The notes below the pieces were generated by a model. It was not told the origin of the DNA. It was given only the letters and a program-made list of their open reading frames with translations, and did not search any database. A DNA stretch of 56,099 bases from CAMPJM01 sp964440915 (GTDB lineage Bacteria; Bacteroidota; Bacteroidia; Cytophagales; Cyclobacteriaceae), in NCBI GenBank assembly GCA_964440915.1, contig CAYTTV010000021.1, forward strand, positions 1 to 56,099. Reading direction: 5' to 3'. Shown piece after piece: positions 1 to 9,287 of this stretch. The stretch's first letter is position 1. Every line of letters begins with the position of its first letter. The position numbers were made by a program, and so were the translations under genes.

Positions 1-694
1 TCGGTTGGAAGAAATTCTTTAAAGCGGCAAAATGCTCGTTTCCAGTTTTTCCCCATACGCCATTTGTCCCCAAAATCTCTACAGGTTCATTGGCCAGTTC
101 AAACATCACATTATCTACATTCTTTAGGCCGGGATGTTGGGACAAAAACGTCCACACTGTTTTTAGGTAGTCATGATAGGCATCATTCACGGCTATACGT
201 TCTGGACAAACTCCAGGAGGGCGAAGAATCACGTACATGCCTCTCTGGCGGGCATGATTGATGAGTGGAATAATCACCTGATCCGTGTAGGTTACTAATC
301 TGTTGTAGTTGAATCTGGAAATATCGTTCTCGGGAATCGGAGATCCTGGATCGTTGGTCCAATACGGATCAATATGAAGCCTTATATAATTAAGGTACCA
401 TCCATCTGCAGTATTGGTAAGCCTGTCCATAACAGCCTTATTATAATTCAAAGCACCTTGCACATCATAGTTGTCCCAAGTACAATACTGGGAATTGAAT
501 CCATACTGACATCCATTGAACCATGGGCTAGGCGTGATGGCCACGCCATGCAGCAATACCTTGTTACCACAATTATCTTTTAAGTCTCGGCCGTCCACAT
601 GGAGCGGCGGTAGCGGCATGCCTGGCCAGGCAGTAGTTTGCAAAGGGAGTAACCCTATAAAAAAGGTGAGTACCAAAAAGTAAGTTTTTCTCAT
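1..694 (-). CDS. GH5 (cellulase-family) glycoside hydrolase, 3' end cut by window edge
   Basis: My own translation from the ATG at 694 stays open to base 1, giving about 231 residues of a longer protein. Residues 1-22 are a Sec signal peptide (MRKTYFLVLTFFIGLLPL then QTTAWPG). The mature start (VDGRDLKDNCGNKVLLHGV) is the usual first strand of GH5 endoglucanases and mannanases. The motif FELANEP at about 199-205 carries the predicted acid/base Glu203; the nucleophile lies outside the window. It should be a secreted or periplasmic endo-beta-glycanase. It is the last visible gene of the xylan locus, 410 bp after the GH10 gene with a hairpin between them, so it may be transcribed separately. The GH5 subfamily, and hence xylan versus glucan or mannan, cannot be settled from this part. 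Confidence 0.85.
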   Translation of the reverse strand, partial: MRKTYFLVLTFFIGLLPLQTTAWPGMPLPPLHVDGRDLKDNCGNKVLLHGVAITPSPWFNGCQYGFNSQYCTWDNYDVQGALNYNKAVMDRLTNTADGWYLNYIRLHIDPYWTNDPGSPIPENDISRFNYNRLVTYTDQVIIPLINHARQRGMYVILRPPGVCPERIAVNDAYHDYLKTVWTFLSQHPGLKNVDNVMFELANEPVEILGTNGVWGKTGNEHFAALKNFFQP

Positions 695-1104
695 AGCATT
701 ATAATTTTAAGTGATTAAAAAATGGACATTAGGAAACCTCATTGTTGTAAGGCTGGTATAATAGGCGTTAATAATTCCAGCAGGAATCCTTATTACAAGA
801 GGTGCTATCATAATACTAGCATTAAAAAATTGGAAAAGTTTTCATAATATTTTTGATGCCCTAGTGCATTTTTATAATAGAAAGTCCCGTTCCTTGTTCC
901 GTTTTTAGATGCCTTAGTAAGATTATGAAATTTTAACAGTGCTGTTAAAGTGGCTGAATATGTTATCTATAGGAAGGCAAGTACTCATGATCAGGTATAT
1001 GTTTTCAAAATGAAATGGTTAGCAACTCAGACCGGTCGAAACCAATCTTTGTTGCTAACACATTACAAACTAACCAAATTAACTAACTAAACGAACTAAA
1101 CTAA
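695..1104. other. Intergenic region between GH10 and GH5
   Basis: This 410-bp AT-rich stretch contains no convincing gene. It holds a 9-bp-stem hairpin at 1018-1059 just after the GH10 gene and a low-complexity run of AACTAA-like units at about 1064-1104. I found no clean minus-strand TAnnTTTG element for the GH5 gene. Confidence 0.6.
1018..1059 (-). terminator. Hairpin between GH10 and GH5, possible terminator or processing site
   Basis: GTTAGCAAC (1018-1026) pairs perfectly with GTTGCTAAC (1051-1059) around a 24-nt loop that contains the palindrome GACCGGTC (1030-1037). On the minus transcript the stem is followed by a U-rich CATTTCATTTTG. It lies 45 bp past the GH10 stop. It could end most transcripts from the xylan operon or protect the 3' end of the GH10 message. 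The stem is short and the U-tract is interrupted, so termination is only possible. Confidence 0.45.
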
Positions 1105-3276
1105 TTATCTTTGAGCCTCTTCAAGTCCATCAGCTACTGCTGTATAAGCTGGTTTTCTTACAAGGTTCTCCGTCCACAAGCCTATTGGCTCGCCAGCTCT
1201 CCAGAAAGACCCTGCCGGGCTATCTGTCGGGCTCCATATGGTGATACCATATCTTTGGCTCGGAGGAATGATTTCAAAATACTTCTCAACTACATACTTG
1301 TACATGTTAGCTTGGGCTTGGTATTGCTCAGCCGTAGCTTGATTGGTAGTTACACCCCCCAATCCAATATCCAATTCAGAAATCTTGATCAACTTGCCGG
1401 TAGCAGCCAACAATTCGAACATTTCTGCTATTTTTCCTTTATCAGAATTGATATCAATGTGCATTTGAGTACCTATCCCATGCACAGTTTCTCCTTGGCT
1501 CTCAATGTATTCAACCAATTCGATAATGCCTTTGCATTTGTCTAGGTTGTATTCCAAATTATAATCGTTGATAAAGTGGATATCGTCTGAATTGCCATAC
1601 TCACGGGCTAGTCTGAAGGCATCTACCACATAGTCTTTGCCTAGATAGTCTTGCCAATAAAACTCATCCGCTGCCAAATCTCTGCCTACGCCAGTCTTTA
1701 ATTCATAAGGATTGCCATCATCCATAGGCTCGTTCAACACATCCCATGCTTTCACATAATCCTTTGAAACTTCTAACATGCCTGCAATCCACCTTTCTAA
1801 TTCTTCAGCAATGATTTGTTCTTTTTCTTCTGGGGTTTTTTCAACGATTATATCACCACTGACCTCCCAATTCATTGTAACATTGTCGATATAATAATCT
1901 GCGGATCCAGTAGCAGAACCCACTGCCAACGTAAAGCTATTCAGTCCTTTTTGTTCTTCTGTTAGCGATAATCCTGAGATATTCAGCTTAATAACCCCTC
2001 TAGCCCAGTTGCCATCGGTAGCGCCAGAATTAGCGGGTGAATCATATTCGCCTAATGGACCACCATTTATGCTCATTCTCATACCCTGACCGTACATGCC
2101 TGTGCTGCCTGTTCCCAAGAAATCGAGGGTTACAGAAACGCAGTTGCCTAATGTTATGCCAGGAGGCAAAGTCACCTCAAATTGAGGAAATGTCTGAACC
2201 CCTTGTATATTAAGCACTTTGCTTCCCCCGCCCTGAGGATCGTCTACTACAGTTCCGCTTCCGCCGTTAGTCATTGGGTAAGATTCTCCTAAATCATCTG
2301 TGTCAAAGTCTGCTATTGAGAAGTCCCCTCCAGAGCCTCCACCAGATGGATTCTCACGTCTAATTGAAATGTCATCTATGTATATAGTTCCGACATAATG
2401 GCCATGATCAAATAAAAAACGTATTGCATTATCACCTGTTACATTTGCTTTTACGGTTATTTCTTTCCATTCCTGTGTTATAACGATTGTTTCGAAATTA
2501 CCTCTGCCGAGCCACCCATCGGGATTTTGGAAACTAGCGGTCATAGAACCGTCTACAGTTCCTTTAACTTGGAAGGTTAGAACATAAGTAGATCCTTCTT
2601 GTAAAGCCACCGGGAAATCATATGCTGTCTGAACTTCATAATTATGAGTCGTTGCTGAGGGGTTAGTAGCAGTAAAGGCATAACCTGAACCGCCATACCC
2701 TTCGCCATCGGCTGAAAGTCCTCTAGAGGATGAACCACCCCAGCCTCCCCAGGCACCCTGACCATCCTCAAAATCTGAGGTTGTGAATAAATTATCCTCC
2801 AATGCTGGTCCCCCGGTACTGGGAATAACTGTTGGTGCAAGCGTTCCATTTAAATACACTGCATTCTGATTGGCATGCCATGCAAGTGTATGGCCATATA
2901 CTGTTAGGCCAGCGGCTGCGGCTTCTGCAAGCAAACCTTCCACATTGGCTAGGTCAAGTGCACCATCTTCTTTCACCACCGCACCATGCTTCATCTCATA
3001 CCCAAGCGTAATTTCATCGAAATTTCGATTGAGCAATCGGTACATTAGACCCTTTGCCATGTAATCCGATAAGGATGCACCAGCGCCCAACTTAAAGTTG
3101 GGATTCTGGTCCGTGTTAATATACGACTTCAAAGCTGCGTAAGAGTCAATCTCTTCTTGGAGCACTATGCTCTCAGGCTTATTCACCTTGATATTCTCTA
3201 CCTCATGATCTACGCAACTTGATGTGCCAATCGCAAGCAGCACCATGAAGGAGCACATTTTATATAAGTGTTTCAT
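1105..3276 (-). CDS. GH10 endo-1,4-beta-xylanase with two inserted carbohydrate-binding modules (Xyn10C-like lipoprotein)
   Basis: A 723-aa secreted xylanase. The start is set at 3276, where the signal peptide MKHLYKMCSFMVLLAIGTSSC gives a lipobox Cys21; a longer reading would add 22 unlikely residues. The first part of the GH10 barrel spans about 40-150 (GHTLAWHANQN). A CBM4/9-like jelly roll follows (about 165-310, starting NLFTTSDFEDG, ending IYIDDISIRR), then a Gly/Ser linker and a second module (about 325-480, ending YYIDNVTMNW). The barrel resumes at about 490 with WDVLNEP (acid/base Glu516) and KISELDIG (nucleophile Glu634). This split layout is known for xylan-operon GH10 enzymes of Prevotella and Bacteroides. 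It cuts xylan at the cell surface and feeds oligosaccharides to the SusC/D proteins encoded upstream. The ligand of the second insert is not clear. Confidence 0.95.
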   Translation of the reverse strand: MKHLYKMCSFMVLLAIGTSSCVDHEVENIKVNKPESIVLQEEIDSYAALKSYINTDQNPNFKLGAGASLSDYMAKGLMYRLLNRNFDEITLGYEMKHGAVVKEDGALDLANVEGLLAEAAAAGLTVYGHTLAWHANQNAVYLNGTLAPTVIPSTGGPALEDNLFTTSDFEDGQGAWGGWGGSSSRGLSADGEGYGGSGYAFTATNPSATTHNYEVQTAYDFPVALQEGSTYVLTFQVKGTVDGSMTASFQNPDGWLGRGNFETIVITQEWKEITVKANVTGDNAIRFLFDHGHYVGTIYIDDISIRRENPSGGGSGGDFSIADFDTDDLGESYPMTNGGSGTVVDDPQGGGSKVLNIQGVQTFPQFEVTLPPGITLGNCVSVTLDFLGTGSTGMYGQGMRMSINGGPLGEYDSPANSGATDGNWARGVIKLNISGLSLTEEQKGLNSFTLAVGSATGSADYYIDNVTMNWEVSGDIIVEKTPEEKEQIIAEELERWIAGMLEVSKDYVKAWDVLNEPMDDGNPYELKTGVGRDLAADEFYWQDYLGKDYVVDAFRLAREYGNSDDIHFINDYNLEYNLDKCKGIIELVEYIESQGETVHGIGTQMHIDINSDKGKIAEMFELLAATGKLIKISELDIGLGGVTTNQATAEQYQAQANMYKYVVEKYFEIIPPSQRYGITIWSPTDSPAGSFWRAGEPIGLWTENLVRKPAYTAVADGLEEAQR

Positions 3277-3304
3277 AAATTTATATTTAATTATATAGCT
3301 GTAA

Positions 3305-4396
3305 TTACTGTTTAACAGGAGAGAACAACTCCATTGCCACACCCCGGTTTCTCATGACCAAAGTATCGGTTGTACTATAGGAAACTTGTTCTATGTCATC
3401 CGGCAACCCTTCTGTTGGATATTTAATCTCTACCTCATATTTAACATCGTACTGCAAATACATGGCGTCCCTATCCTGGTTGCCCCAGCTCTTCTTTTCG
3501 CCTTTTTCGACGAACCTGCCCGTTCCAGATGCTTCAACATTATATACTCTAATGGTGTCATTTACCTGATAAGATAATGCCTCAGGCGCAACGGTAAAAT
3601 TGTTGTCTTCATCGAAACTAAGTTCAACTTTTACACCCAAGTCATGCCCTACTTTGCTCTTATAATCCAACGGGAAGATGAGGTCGTTGAAGGATGATGT
3701 AGTTAATTTCACTACCTCATCATCTTCTACAAACTCGTTGTGCCGCACCGCTGAAGAAGCTACACCATCTTTTATAACTTCATCAGTTCCTCTTCTCAGG
3801 TAAAACCCATGCCACGGATTGATGTATTTAACTGCATAAAGTACATAATCTTTGGGTGTTACAGCCCAGTGATCCGGATCAGCCCTATTAGGGTTGTCTG
3901 TTACAGGAGCTCCTGATAAAATAGAGTCTGCATTGGTTACTCCCGTCATGACTACGGGAATAACATAGGTGTTTTGGATGGCAAGAGGGTCGGCAAAGAA
4001 GGCCTCAGTCAGTTGAACCTCTACTCCACCAATCAGCTTTCCTTTAGGAATGACAATTTGATTTGCTGACAAGGTATAATATTCATTGGGCATGGCAACA
4101 ACGTTGCTTCCGCCATTACTGAATAATAACCCATTAGCCAAAGAATTATCTATCTCGATATCAATTCCCACCGTACCAGATTCATAGACTCCACCCGTAG
4201 TGGCCATGATCTGAAACTTCCATTCATTGTCAAGCGAGTTATCATAGATGTCATCGCCTAATGTAATTGTCCTAACCGGATATTGATGGGCGAAATAGAC
4301 CGTCTGATATTCAAAATCCGGAAATTCCCAATCCTGATTCTTGCATGAAGCAAAGAAAACAGCAAAAATCAAGAACACATATTGTATATTTTTCAT
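3305..4396 (-). CDS. XusE/SusE-position surface lipoprotein (DUF1735-type N-terminus)
   Basis: A 363-aa protein starting at MKNIQYVFLIFAVFFASC, with lipobox Cys18. The upstream TTG at 4426 would add ten residues without a signal peptide and is not used. The mature part (about 35-160) resembles the immunoglobulin-like DUF1735/BT_3987 domain, with IDIEIDNSLANG and YYTLSANQIVIPKG. The C-terminal half looks like the beta-rich glycan- or surface-binding domain common in this position. It lies 28 bp before the GH10 start and 38 bp after the second SusD gene, so it is in the same operon. By position it matches XusE of the xylan systems, whose biochemical role is not well defined. Glycan binding at the cell surface is inferred. 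Confidence 0.8.
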   Translation of the reverse strand: MKNIQYVFLIFAVFFASCKNQDWEFPDFEYQTVYFAHQYPVRTITLGDDIYDNSLDNEWKFQIMATTGGVYESGTVGIDIEIDNSLANGLLFSNGGSNVVAMPNEYYTLSANQIVIPKGKLIGGVEVQLTEAFFADPLAIQNTYVIPVVMTGVTNADSILSGAPVTDNPNRADPDHWAVTPKDYVLYAVKYINPWHGFYLRRGTDEVIKDGVASSAVRHNEFVEDDEVVKLTTSSFNDLIFPLDYKSKVGHDLGVKVELSFDEDNNFTVAPEALSYQVNDTIRVYNVEASGTGRFVEKGEKKSWGNQDRDAMYLQYDVKYEVEIKYPTEGLPDDIEQVSYSTTDTLVMRNRGVAMELFSPVKQ

Positions 4397-4434
4397 GTTG
4401 CTAACTTTTATATTATTATAGATCAATCAAGGTC

Positions 4435-6192
4435 TTACCACCCAGTATTTTGCTGTAATGCACTAAACTTCAAGATTTCGCTATATGGTAAAGGACCATA
4501 AATTGCTTGGGGACCGTACACACGTTGCTCAACATCTATGATCTGATGATTACCGCCTTGGATTTGTACGCCTTTTGCTGTCTCTGTAAGGTTTTCATTC
4601 CATCTTCTTAAATCCCAGAATCTGAAACCTTCAAAGCTTAGCTCCAGCCTTCGTTCATTCCTGATCAAAGTCCTCATGGCTTCTTGGTCGCTCTTGATCG
4701 ACTCCAAGTAGGCGTCGCCACCGGTTATTCCTGCTCTTTCCCGGATAGCCTTGATCACGTCATAGGCAGAATAACCACTGCTCCCTGCGTTCAATGGCCC
4801 CCATGCTTCGTTAGCAGCCTCTGCATAAATCAAGTATATTTCGGTATATCGAATGTGCGGCTTAATATGCGTTTGTCCATTCACACTGTTGGGGTTTAAG
4901 TTCACATCTCCACGAAGCAATTTCCGCATGTAATAGCCCGTTCTGGTTGACGTTTCTACACGGTTCAACCCATCGTTTGTGCCACCGTCAGCAGCGGTAT
5001 AGATAGTCGTACTATTTGGCCCCAAAGTACTTCCATTCACGACTATGAATTGCTGTAAACGTGGATCACGATTCGCATAGGGATTGGCAGCATCATAAGA
5101 GGAAAGAGGATGACCAATAGGGTATCCATCCAACATCGGGAATGCATCTACTAAATTCTGTGATGGGTTAACCAATCCATCACCGAAAAGCGTAGGAGGA
5201 AAATTCTGCTCTTCAAGCTCTGTATTGGATGACAAAACGTTATTTCTCCATAGAATTTCTCCTGGATTAGCCCCTGACCCCAATCCATCAATCACTCCAG
5301 CATTGTTATACCAAGTGACCCCATTAGGATCTATGCCTCCAATACCTCCATTCATGTCAATCACCTCGGCTGCATAATTTGCTGCGTCTTCCCAGCTAGT
5401 AGTATTACCTTCAGTAAATACCGGACTTGCGGCTAACAAAGCCGCTTGTGCCTTCACTGCCCTTACAATACGCGCAGTTAACCGTAGCCTCATAGCGTTG
5501 CCAAAGACCCGATCATAATCTGATTTGGTAACACCCTGATCCGCATACTTTGCAGGTACTTGTGCATTGCTACTTACATCTCCGTAGTCTAACGGCAACA
5601 TTTCTATAGCTTTTTCAATGTCGGCATATAACTGCTGCATGCAGTCTTCGAAAGTAGCTCTCGGCTGATTGAAGTCAGAAGAAGGATCTTCTGGTTCTAA
5701 TACTATAGGCACACCCAAAAGTGCTCCGTTAGCCATACCTCCGTGCCCCTGCAAGAGATAGTACATATGGATAGCACGTAATCCATAAGCTTCCCCTTTT
5801 GTACGTTCTCTGAACATATTATTGACCACTTCAGTATCAGAAAATGTGATGGAATCGACCTCAGACAACATCAGGTTGATATATTGGATAGCAGCCCTTG
5901 AGCGCTCCCATTGCTGTAACGGGTTATAATTGGCAGACCAACGGCCATTTGCCATCAAAGCGTACTGATTACCTTCGTTACTGCTGACAGCATCATCTGT
6001 GGCCATTTCGCTAAAGGACCATCCATTGGTAGGGAGCCGATTATAAGCATTGTAAAGAATTCCTATACCAAAGGCAGGGTCTTCGCGGCCTGATTCCAGT
6101 ATGCGTTGATTGTCTATTGCAGGCTCAATGACATCTTCACAGGAGCAAAGTGCTATCAAAACGCCAATATAAAATAGTATTTTCTTATTCAT
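4435..6192 (-). CDS. SusD/RagB-family surface glycan-binding lipoprotein 2 (XusD-like)
   Basis: 585 residues from the ATG at 6192. The signal MNKKILFYIGVLIALCSC places the lipid on Cys18. The TTG start at 6210 would overlap the preceding stop region and adds only six residues. SusD hallmarks are present: a TPR-like helical N-terminal half (REDPAFGIGILYNAYNRLP; RAAIQYINLML), a central RLTARIVRAVKAQAALLAASP helix region, and the C-terminal RNERRLELSFEGFRFWDLRRW signature at about 530-550. It caps the SusC-like porin encoded just upstream and captures xylo-oligosaccharides at the cell surface. The exact ligand is inferred from the adjacent GH10 gene. Confidence 0.93.
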   Translation of the reverse strand: MNKKILFYIGVLIALCSCEDVIEPAIDNQRILESGREDPAFGIGILYNAYNRLPTNGWSFSEMATDDAVSSNEGNQYALMANGRWSANYNPLQQWERSRAAIQYINLMLSEVDSITFSDTEVVNNMFRERTKGEAYGLRAIHMYYLLQGHGGMANGALLGVPIVLEPEDPSSDFNQPRATFEDCMQQLYADIEKAIEMLPLDYGDVSSNAQVPAKYADQGVTKSDYDRVFGNAMRLRLTARIVRAVKAQAALLAASPVFTEGNTTSWEDAANYAAEVIDMNGGIGGIDPNGVTWYNNAGVIDGLGSGANPGEILWRNNVLSSNTELEEQNFPPTLFGDGLVNPSQNLVDAFPMLDGYPIGHPLSSYDAANPYANRDPRLQQFIVVNGSTLGPNSTTIYTAADGGTNDGLNRVETSTRTGYYMRKLLRGDVNLNPNSVNGQTHIKPHIRYTEIYLIYAEAANEAWGPLNAGSSGYSAYDVIKAIRERAGITGGDAYLESIKSDQEAMRTLIRNERRLELSFEGFRFWDLRRWNENLTETAKGVQIQGGNHQIIDVEQRVYGPQAIYGPLPYSEILKFSALQQNTGW

Positions 6193-6210
6193 ATCAATAT
6201 GTTTTTGCAA

Positions 6211-9200
6211 TTAAAACTGGGCTTTAACCCCTAAATTAAACGAACGCATCTGCGGATGAGACCCTATGCTCATTTCCAATATATCCTTATTAGGTGCAAT
6301 TGTCAGGAGGTTGGAACCACTCACATATATCCCAAGATCGCGAACAAAATTTCCACCAATGATATGCTCCGGGAATGTGTAGGAGATCTGAACACGTGCC
6401 AAATCGAATCGATCGGTGCTGTAGATCCAGAAGTCAGAGTTTCTAAAATTGTTATCTCCACTTTCTGTGGTAAGCCGAGGGAAAGTTGCTGTTTCCTTGG
6501 TGGCTTCGGTCCATCGGCCGCGAACAACCTCTGAATATTTATCATCGCCGCTCACCCAGAAGTAGCTCATTGTATTGCCATTAACTGTTACATCTGATTT
6601 CATTGCTTTGGCACCAGTTCTAGCTACACCCAAGGCAAAGAAGGTGAAGTTTCTCCATTTGGCTGTCAAATGGGCACCTAATGTAAGTGGGGCACCATAC
6701 CAGCCACCTCTACCTAAATAAATACGGTCTTGGTCATTTACTAACCCATCATTATTTTGGTCTACATACTTTATATCTCCTGGCGCTACTGAAACAAAAG
6801 AGTGGTAAGGTGAATTGTCGATATCTTCCTGACTGCTGAAGAAACCATCACTTTCCAGTCCCCAGATAGCATCCAACGGCCTTCCTTCAGTAAGGAGATA
6901 CTCATCTACCTCAATTTCGGAACGCTTCAAAGCTTTGGTTGTATAATAGGTTCCAGTAATCCCGAGTGTCCAATCTACAGTACCAATGTTTTTGTTCAGG
7001 TTTACATTGAAATCAAAACCAGAACGCTGATTACTATTGTGATTTGTATAAGGAACAAAAGAGGATACTGGCCAACCAGTAGAAAAGTAATTAGGATATA
7101 AGTTGTCAATTTGACCTACCATATTGGTCATATTGCTTACAAATACATTACCAGTAAGCGTAACTAAATTGTCCAATAAGGCAGCTTCCAGCCCCAAGCT
7201 AATTTCTTCTCTTTTAGCAAAAGTAAGATCGGGGTTCGCACTCCATCTCGATTCTGTAGATTGAAAGCCGGATCCATCATTCCAGCCATACCAAGATCCG
7301 CTTGGTGTATAAAGAATATCGTATCTAAGAAAACCAGGAATGTCCATATCGGTATGTAAAATACCTGCAGAAACAGATAACTTGAGGTGATCTACCACGG
7401 ATGAAGATGCCAAGAAACCTTCCTCACTAAGCTTCCAACCTAAGGAAAGGGTAGGAGAAAATGCCTGGCGATTATGCTTCGGAAGTTTGGCAGAGTGTAT
7501 AAGTGCACCACTGAAGTCTGCGTAATACTTGTCCTTAAAATTATAGCCTATATATAGCCCCAGATTAGCATTTCCAACCCGACGATATTCGGATGAGGTA
7601 GATTGTTGATAAATCCCCCCTATAAGCATAGCAGAGAAATTATGCACATTGTTCAAACTAGTATGATAGTTAAACTGTCCAGAATAGGAAAGCGTCTGCC
7701 TATAAAGACTACCATTGATATTCTGCTTGCCATCATTTGCATCTTGACGGAACTTGGTCAAGCTTCCGATCATATCCTCGCCTGCATAATTCGTCCAAGA
7801 AGCCTGGTAGGTTGCGTATTCAGGATTAAAGGATTGGCTATAAGTGGTATGGTAATCGATACCAAACAAGGTGTTAAAAGAAAGGCCTTTTAATACCCGG
7901 TTTAGATCTGCATCGACCCCAGCGTTAAACTGAAACTGACGACGTGCTATGGTGTTCTTCCCACCAGCATAAGCATCTGCAATGGGATTGGTCTGATGCA
8001 ACTGCGTTCCTCCCAACAGATATTTGCCATCAATAATGTTCTGACTGTTGCGCACCAAAATACCGGACTCGACATCGGTCTCTTCTATCATGTCAATAGG
8101 TATAAGTGGTGCAAACCTATTGGGTCTCAAAGTAGCAGCGCCACCCCAGTAATCACTATTTATTGTCTCCATATCATAAAATATAGCAGCGGCGTCCACT
8201 TTAGCAGAAATAAAATTATTAAGTTTCATATCCACATTTCCACGAATATTATACCTTTGGGTACTGTTACCCTCTGCCTCTCCGAAATTTAATAAAGACC
8301 CCTCAGATACAAATCCAATATTGGTATAATACTTGGCACGCTCATTTCCACCGGTAATTTCCAAGGTAGCATCGTAGTAATTATAGCTATCCTTCAAATA
8401 CTCTGGAGAGTAATAGTCTACATTCGGATATCGATAAGGATTAGCTCCAACAGCATGATGGTAGATCTCTTCGTCAGAATACAAAGGAGACAGACCATCG
8501 TTTACACGCGCTTCATTATAGAGGGTCATATACTCTGCCGAACCTAAATATTTAGGATAAGCTTTTGGCGTATTAATCCCTGCATTAGCACGAACATCTA
8601 TCTTTTGCTTTCCTGCAACGCCCCTCTTGGTAGTCACCAATGCCACTCCTTTAGCCGCCCTACTGCCATATAAGGCTACGGCAGATACTCCTTTTAAAAA
8701 GGTAATCTGATCTATTTCCATGGTCATAATACTAGCAAGGTCCCTAGGCACGCCATCCACCAATATAAGTATATCATCCATCCCCCACAGGTTTCCACTT
8801 AGCCCAGGAACGAAGGCACTCATATTATCAAAGGGATAAGTAAAGTAGTTCTTCTCCATCAATTCAGGTATGTTCACATAAGACACACCTGATGGCAAGT
8901 CTTTGCTCTGAACAGTCCTGTAAGCTACTTGTACAACCTCATATTCCGTGTCAGGCACAAGAAAAATCTGCTGTAAATCTAGTGTTGCCACTTCAAGCTT
9001 TGTGGCATAACCATCAGCACTTACCGAAAGCGAACTATTCGGTGTCACACTTATAGAAAAACTGCCGTCGCTATTTGCAACAACTTCCTCTTCATCCTGT
9101 ATGCTTGTTATCACAGCGCCTGCTACAGGGTCTCCTTCTCCTGCCAGGACTACTGCGTTCAAATTAAATCTCGAGGGGCTCTGCGCCCAAAGGGCCATAG

Positions 9201-9252
9201 GCAAGAAGGCCACTAAGGCGCACAGAACCATTCCTAATTTTATATGTTTCAT
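6211..9252 (-). CDS. SusC/RagA-family TonB-dependent outer-membrane transporter 2 (XusC-like)
   Basis: 1013 residues. A signal peptide ends at MALWAQ (about residue 24). Then comes a CarboxypepD_reg-like domain (about 30-100, AVVLAGEGDPVAGAVITS), a plug domain (about 125-210) with the SusC signature DILILVDGVPRD and ALYGSRAAKGVALVTTKRG, and a 22-strand barrel ending in SFNLGVKAQF with the expected terminal Phe. It imports oligosaccharides across the outer membrane using TonB energy and pairs with the SusD-like protein encoded immediately after it. It is shorter and clearly different in sequence from the first SusC of the locus, as in known two-pair xylan systems, so the two pairs are unlikely to be recent duplicates. 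Confidence 0.95.
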   Translation of the reverse strand: MKHIKLGMVLCALVAFLPMALWAQSPSRFNLNAVVLAGEGDPVAGAVITSIQDEEEVVANSDGSFSISVTPNSSLSVSADGYATKLEVATLDLQQIFLVPDTEYEVVQVAYRTVQSKDLPSGVSYVNIPELMEKNYFTYPFDNMSAFVPGLSGNLWGMDDILILVDGVPRDLASIMTMEIDQITFLKGVSAVALYGSRAAKGVALVTTKRGVAGKQKIDVRANAGINTPKAYPKYLGSAEYMTLYNEARVNDGLSPLYSDEEIYHHAVGANPYRYPNVDYYSPEYLKDSYNYYDATLEITGGNERAKYYTNIGFVSEGSLLNFGEAEGNSTQRYNIRGNVDMKLNNFISAKVDAAAIFYDMETINSDYWGGAATLRPNRFAPLIPIDMIEETDVESGILVRNSQNIIDGKYLLGGTQLHQTNPIADAYAGGKNTIARRQFQFNAGVDADLNRVLKGLSFNTLFGIDYHTTYSQSFNPEYATYQASWTNYAGEDMIGSLTKFRQDANDGKQNINGSLYRQTLSYSGQFNYHTSLNNVHNFSAMLIGGIYQQSTSSEYRRVGNANLGLYIGYNFKDKYYADFSGALIHSAKLPKHNRQAFSPTLSLGWKLSEEGFLASSSVVDHLKLSVSAGILHTDMDIPGFLRYDILYTPSGSWYGWNDGSGFQSTESRWSANPDLTFAKREEISLGLEAALLDNLVTLTGNVFVSNMTNMVGQIDNLYPNYFSTGWPVSSFVPYTNHNSNQRSGFDFNVNLNKNIGTVDWTLGITGTYYTTKALKRSEIEVDEYLLTEGRPLDAIWGLESDGFFSSQEDIDNSPYHSFVSVAPGDIKYVDQNNDGLVNDQDRIYLGRGGWYGAPLTLGAHLTAKWRNFTFFALGVARTGAKAMKSDVTVNGNTMSYFWVSGDDKYSEVVRGRWTEATKETATFPRLTTESGDNNFRNSDFWIYSTDRFDLARVQISYTFPEHIIGGNFVRDLGIYVSGSNLLTIAPNKDILEMSIGSHPQMRSFNLGVKAQF

Positions 9253-9287
9253 TATATCTTCTATTTAAGATTTTATAGTAGTCACCA

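Noticed and set aside
2577..2849. Large antisense frames inside the SusC, SusD, GH10, dnaE and AddB-like genes
   Set aside because: They have no recognisable domains or signals, and their codon pattern mirrors the real gene on the other strand; treated as shadows.
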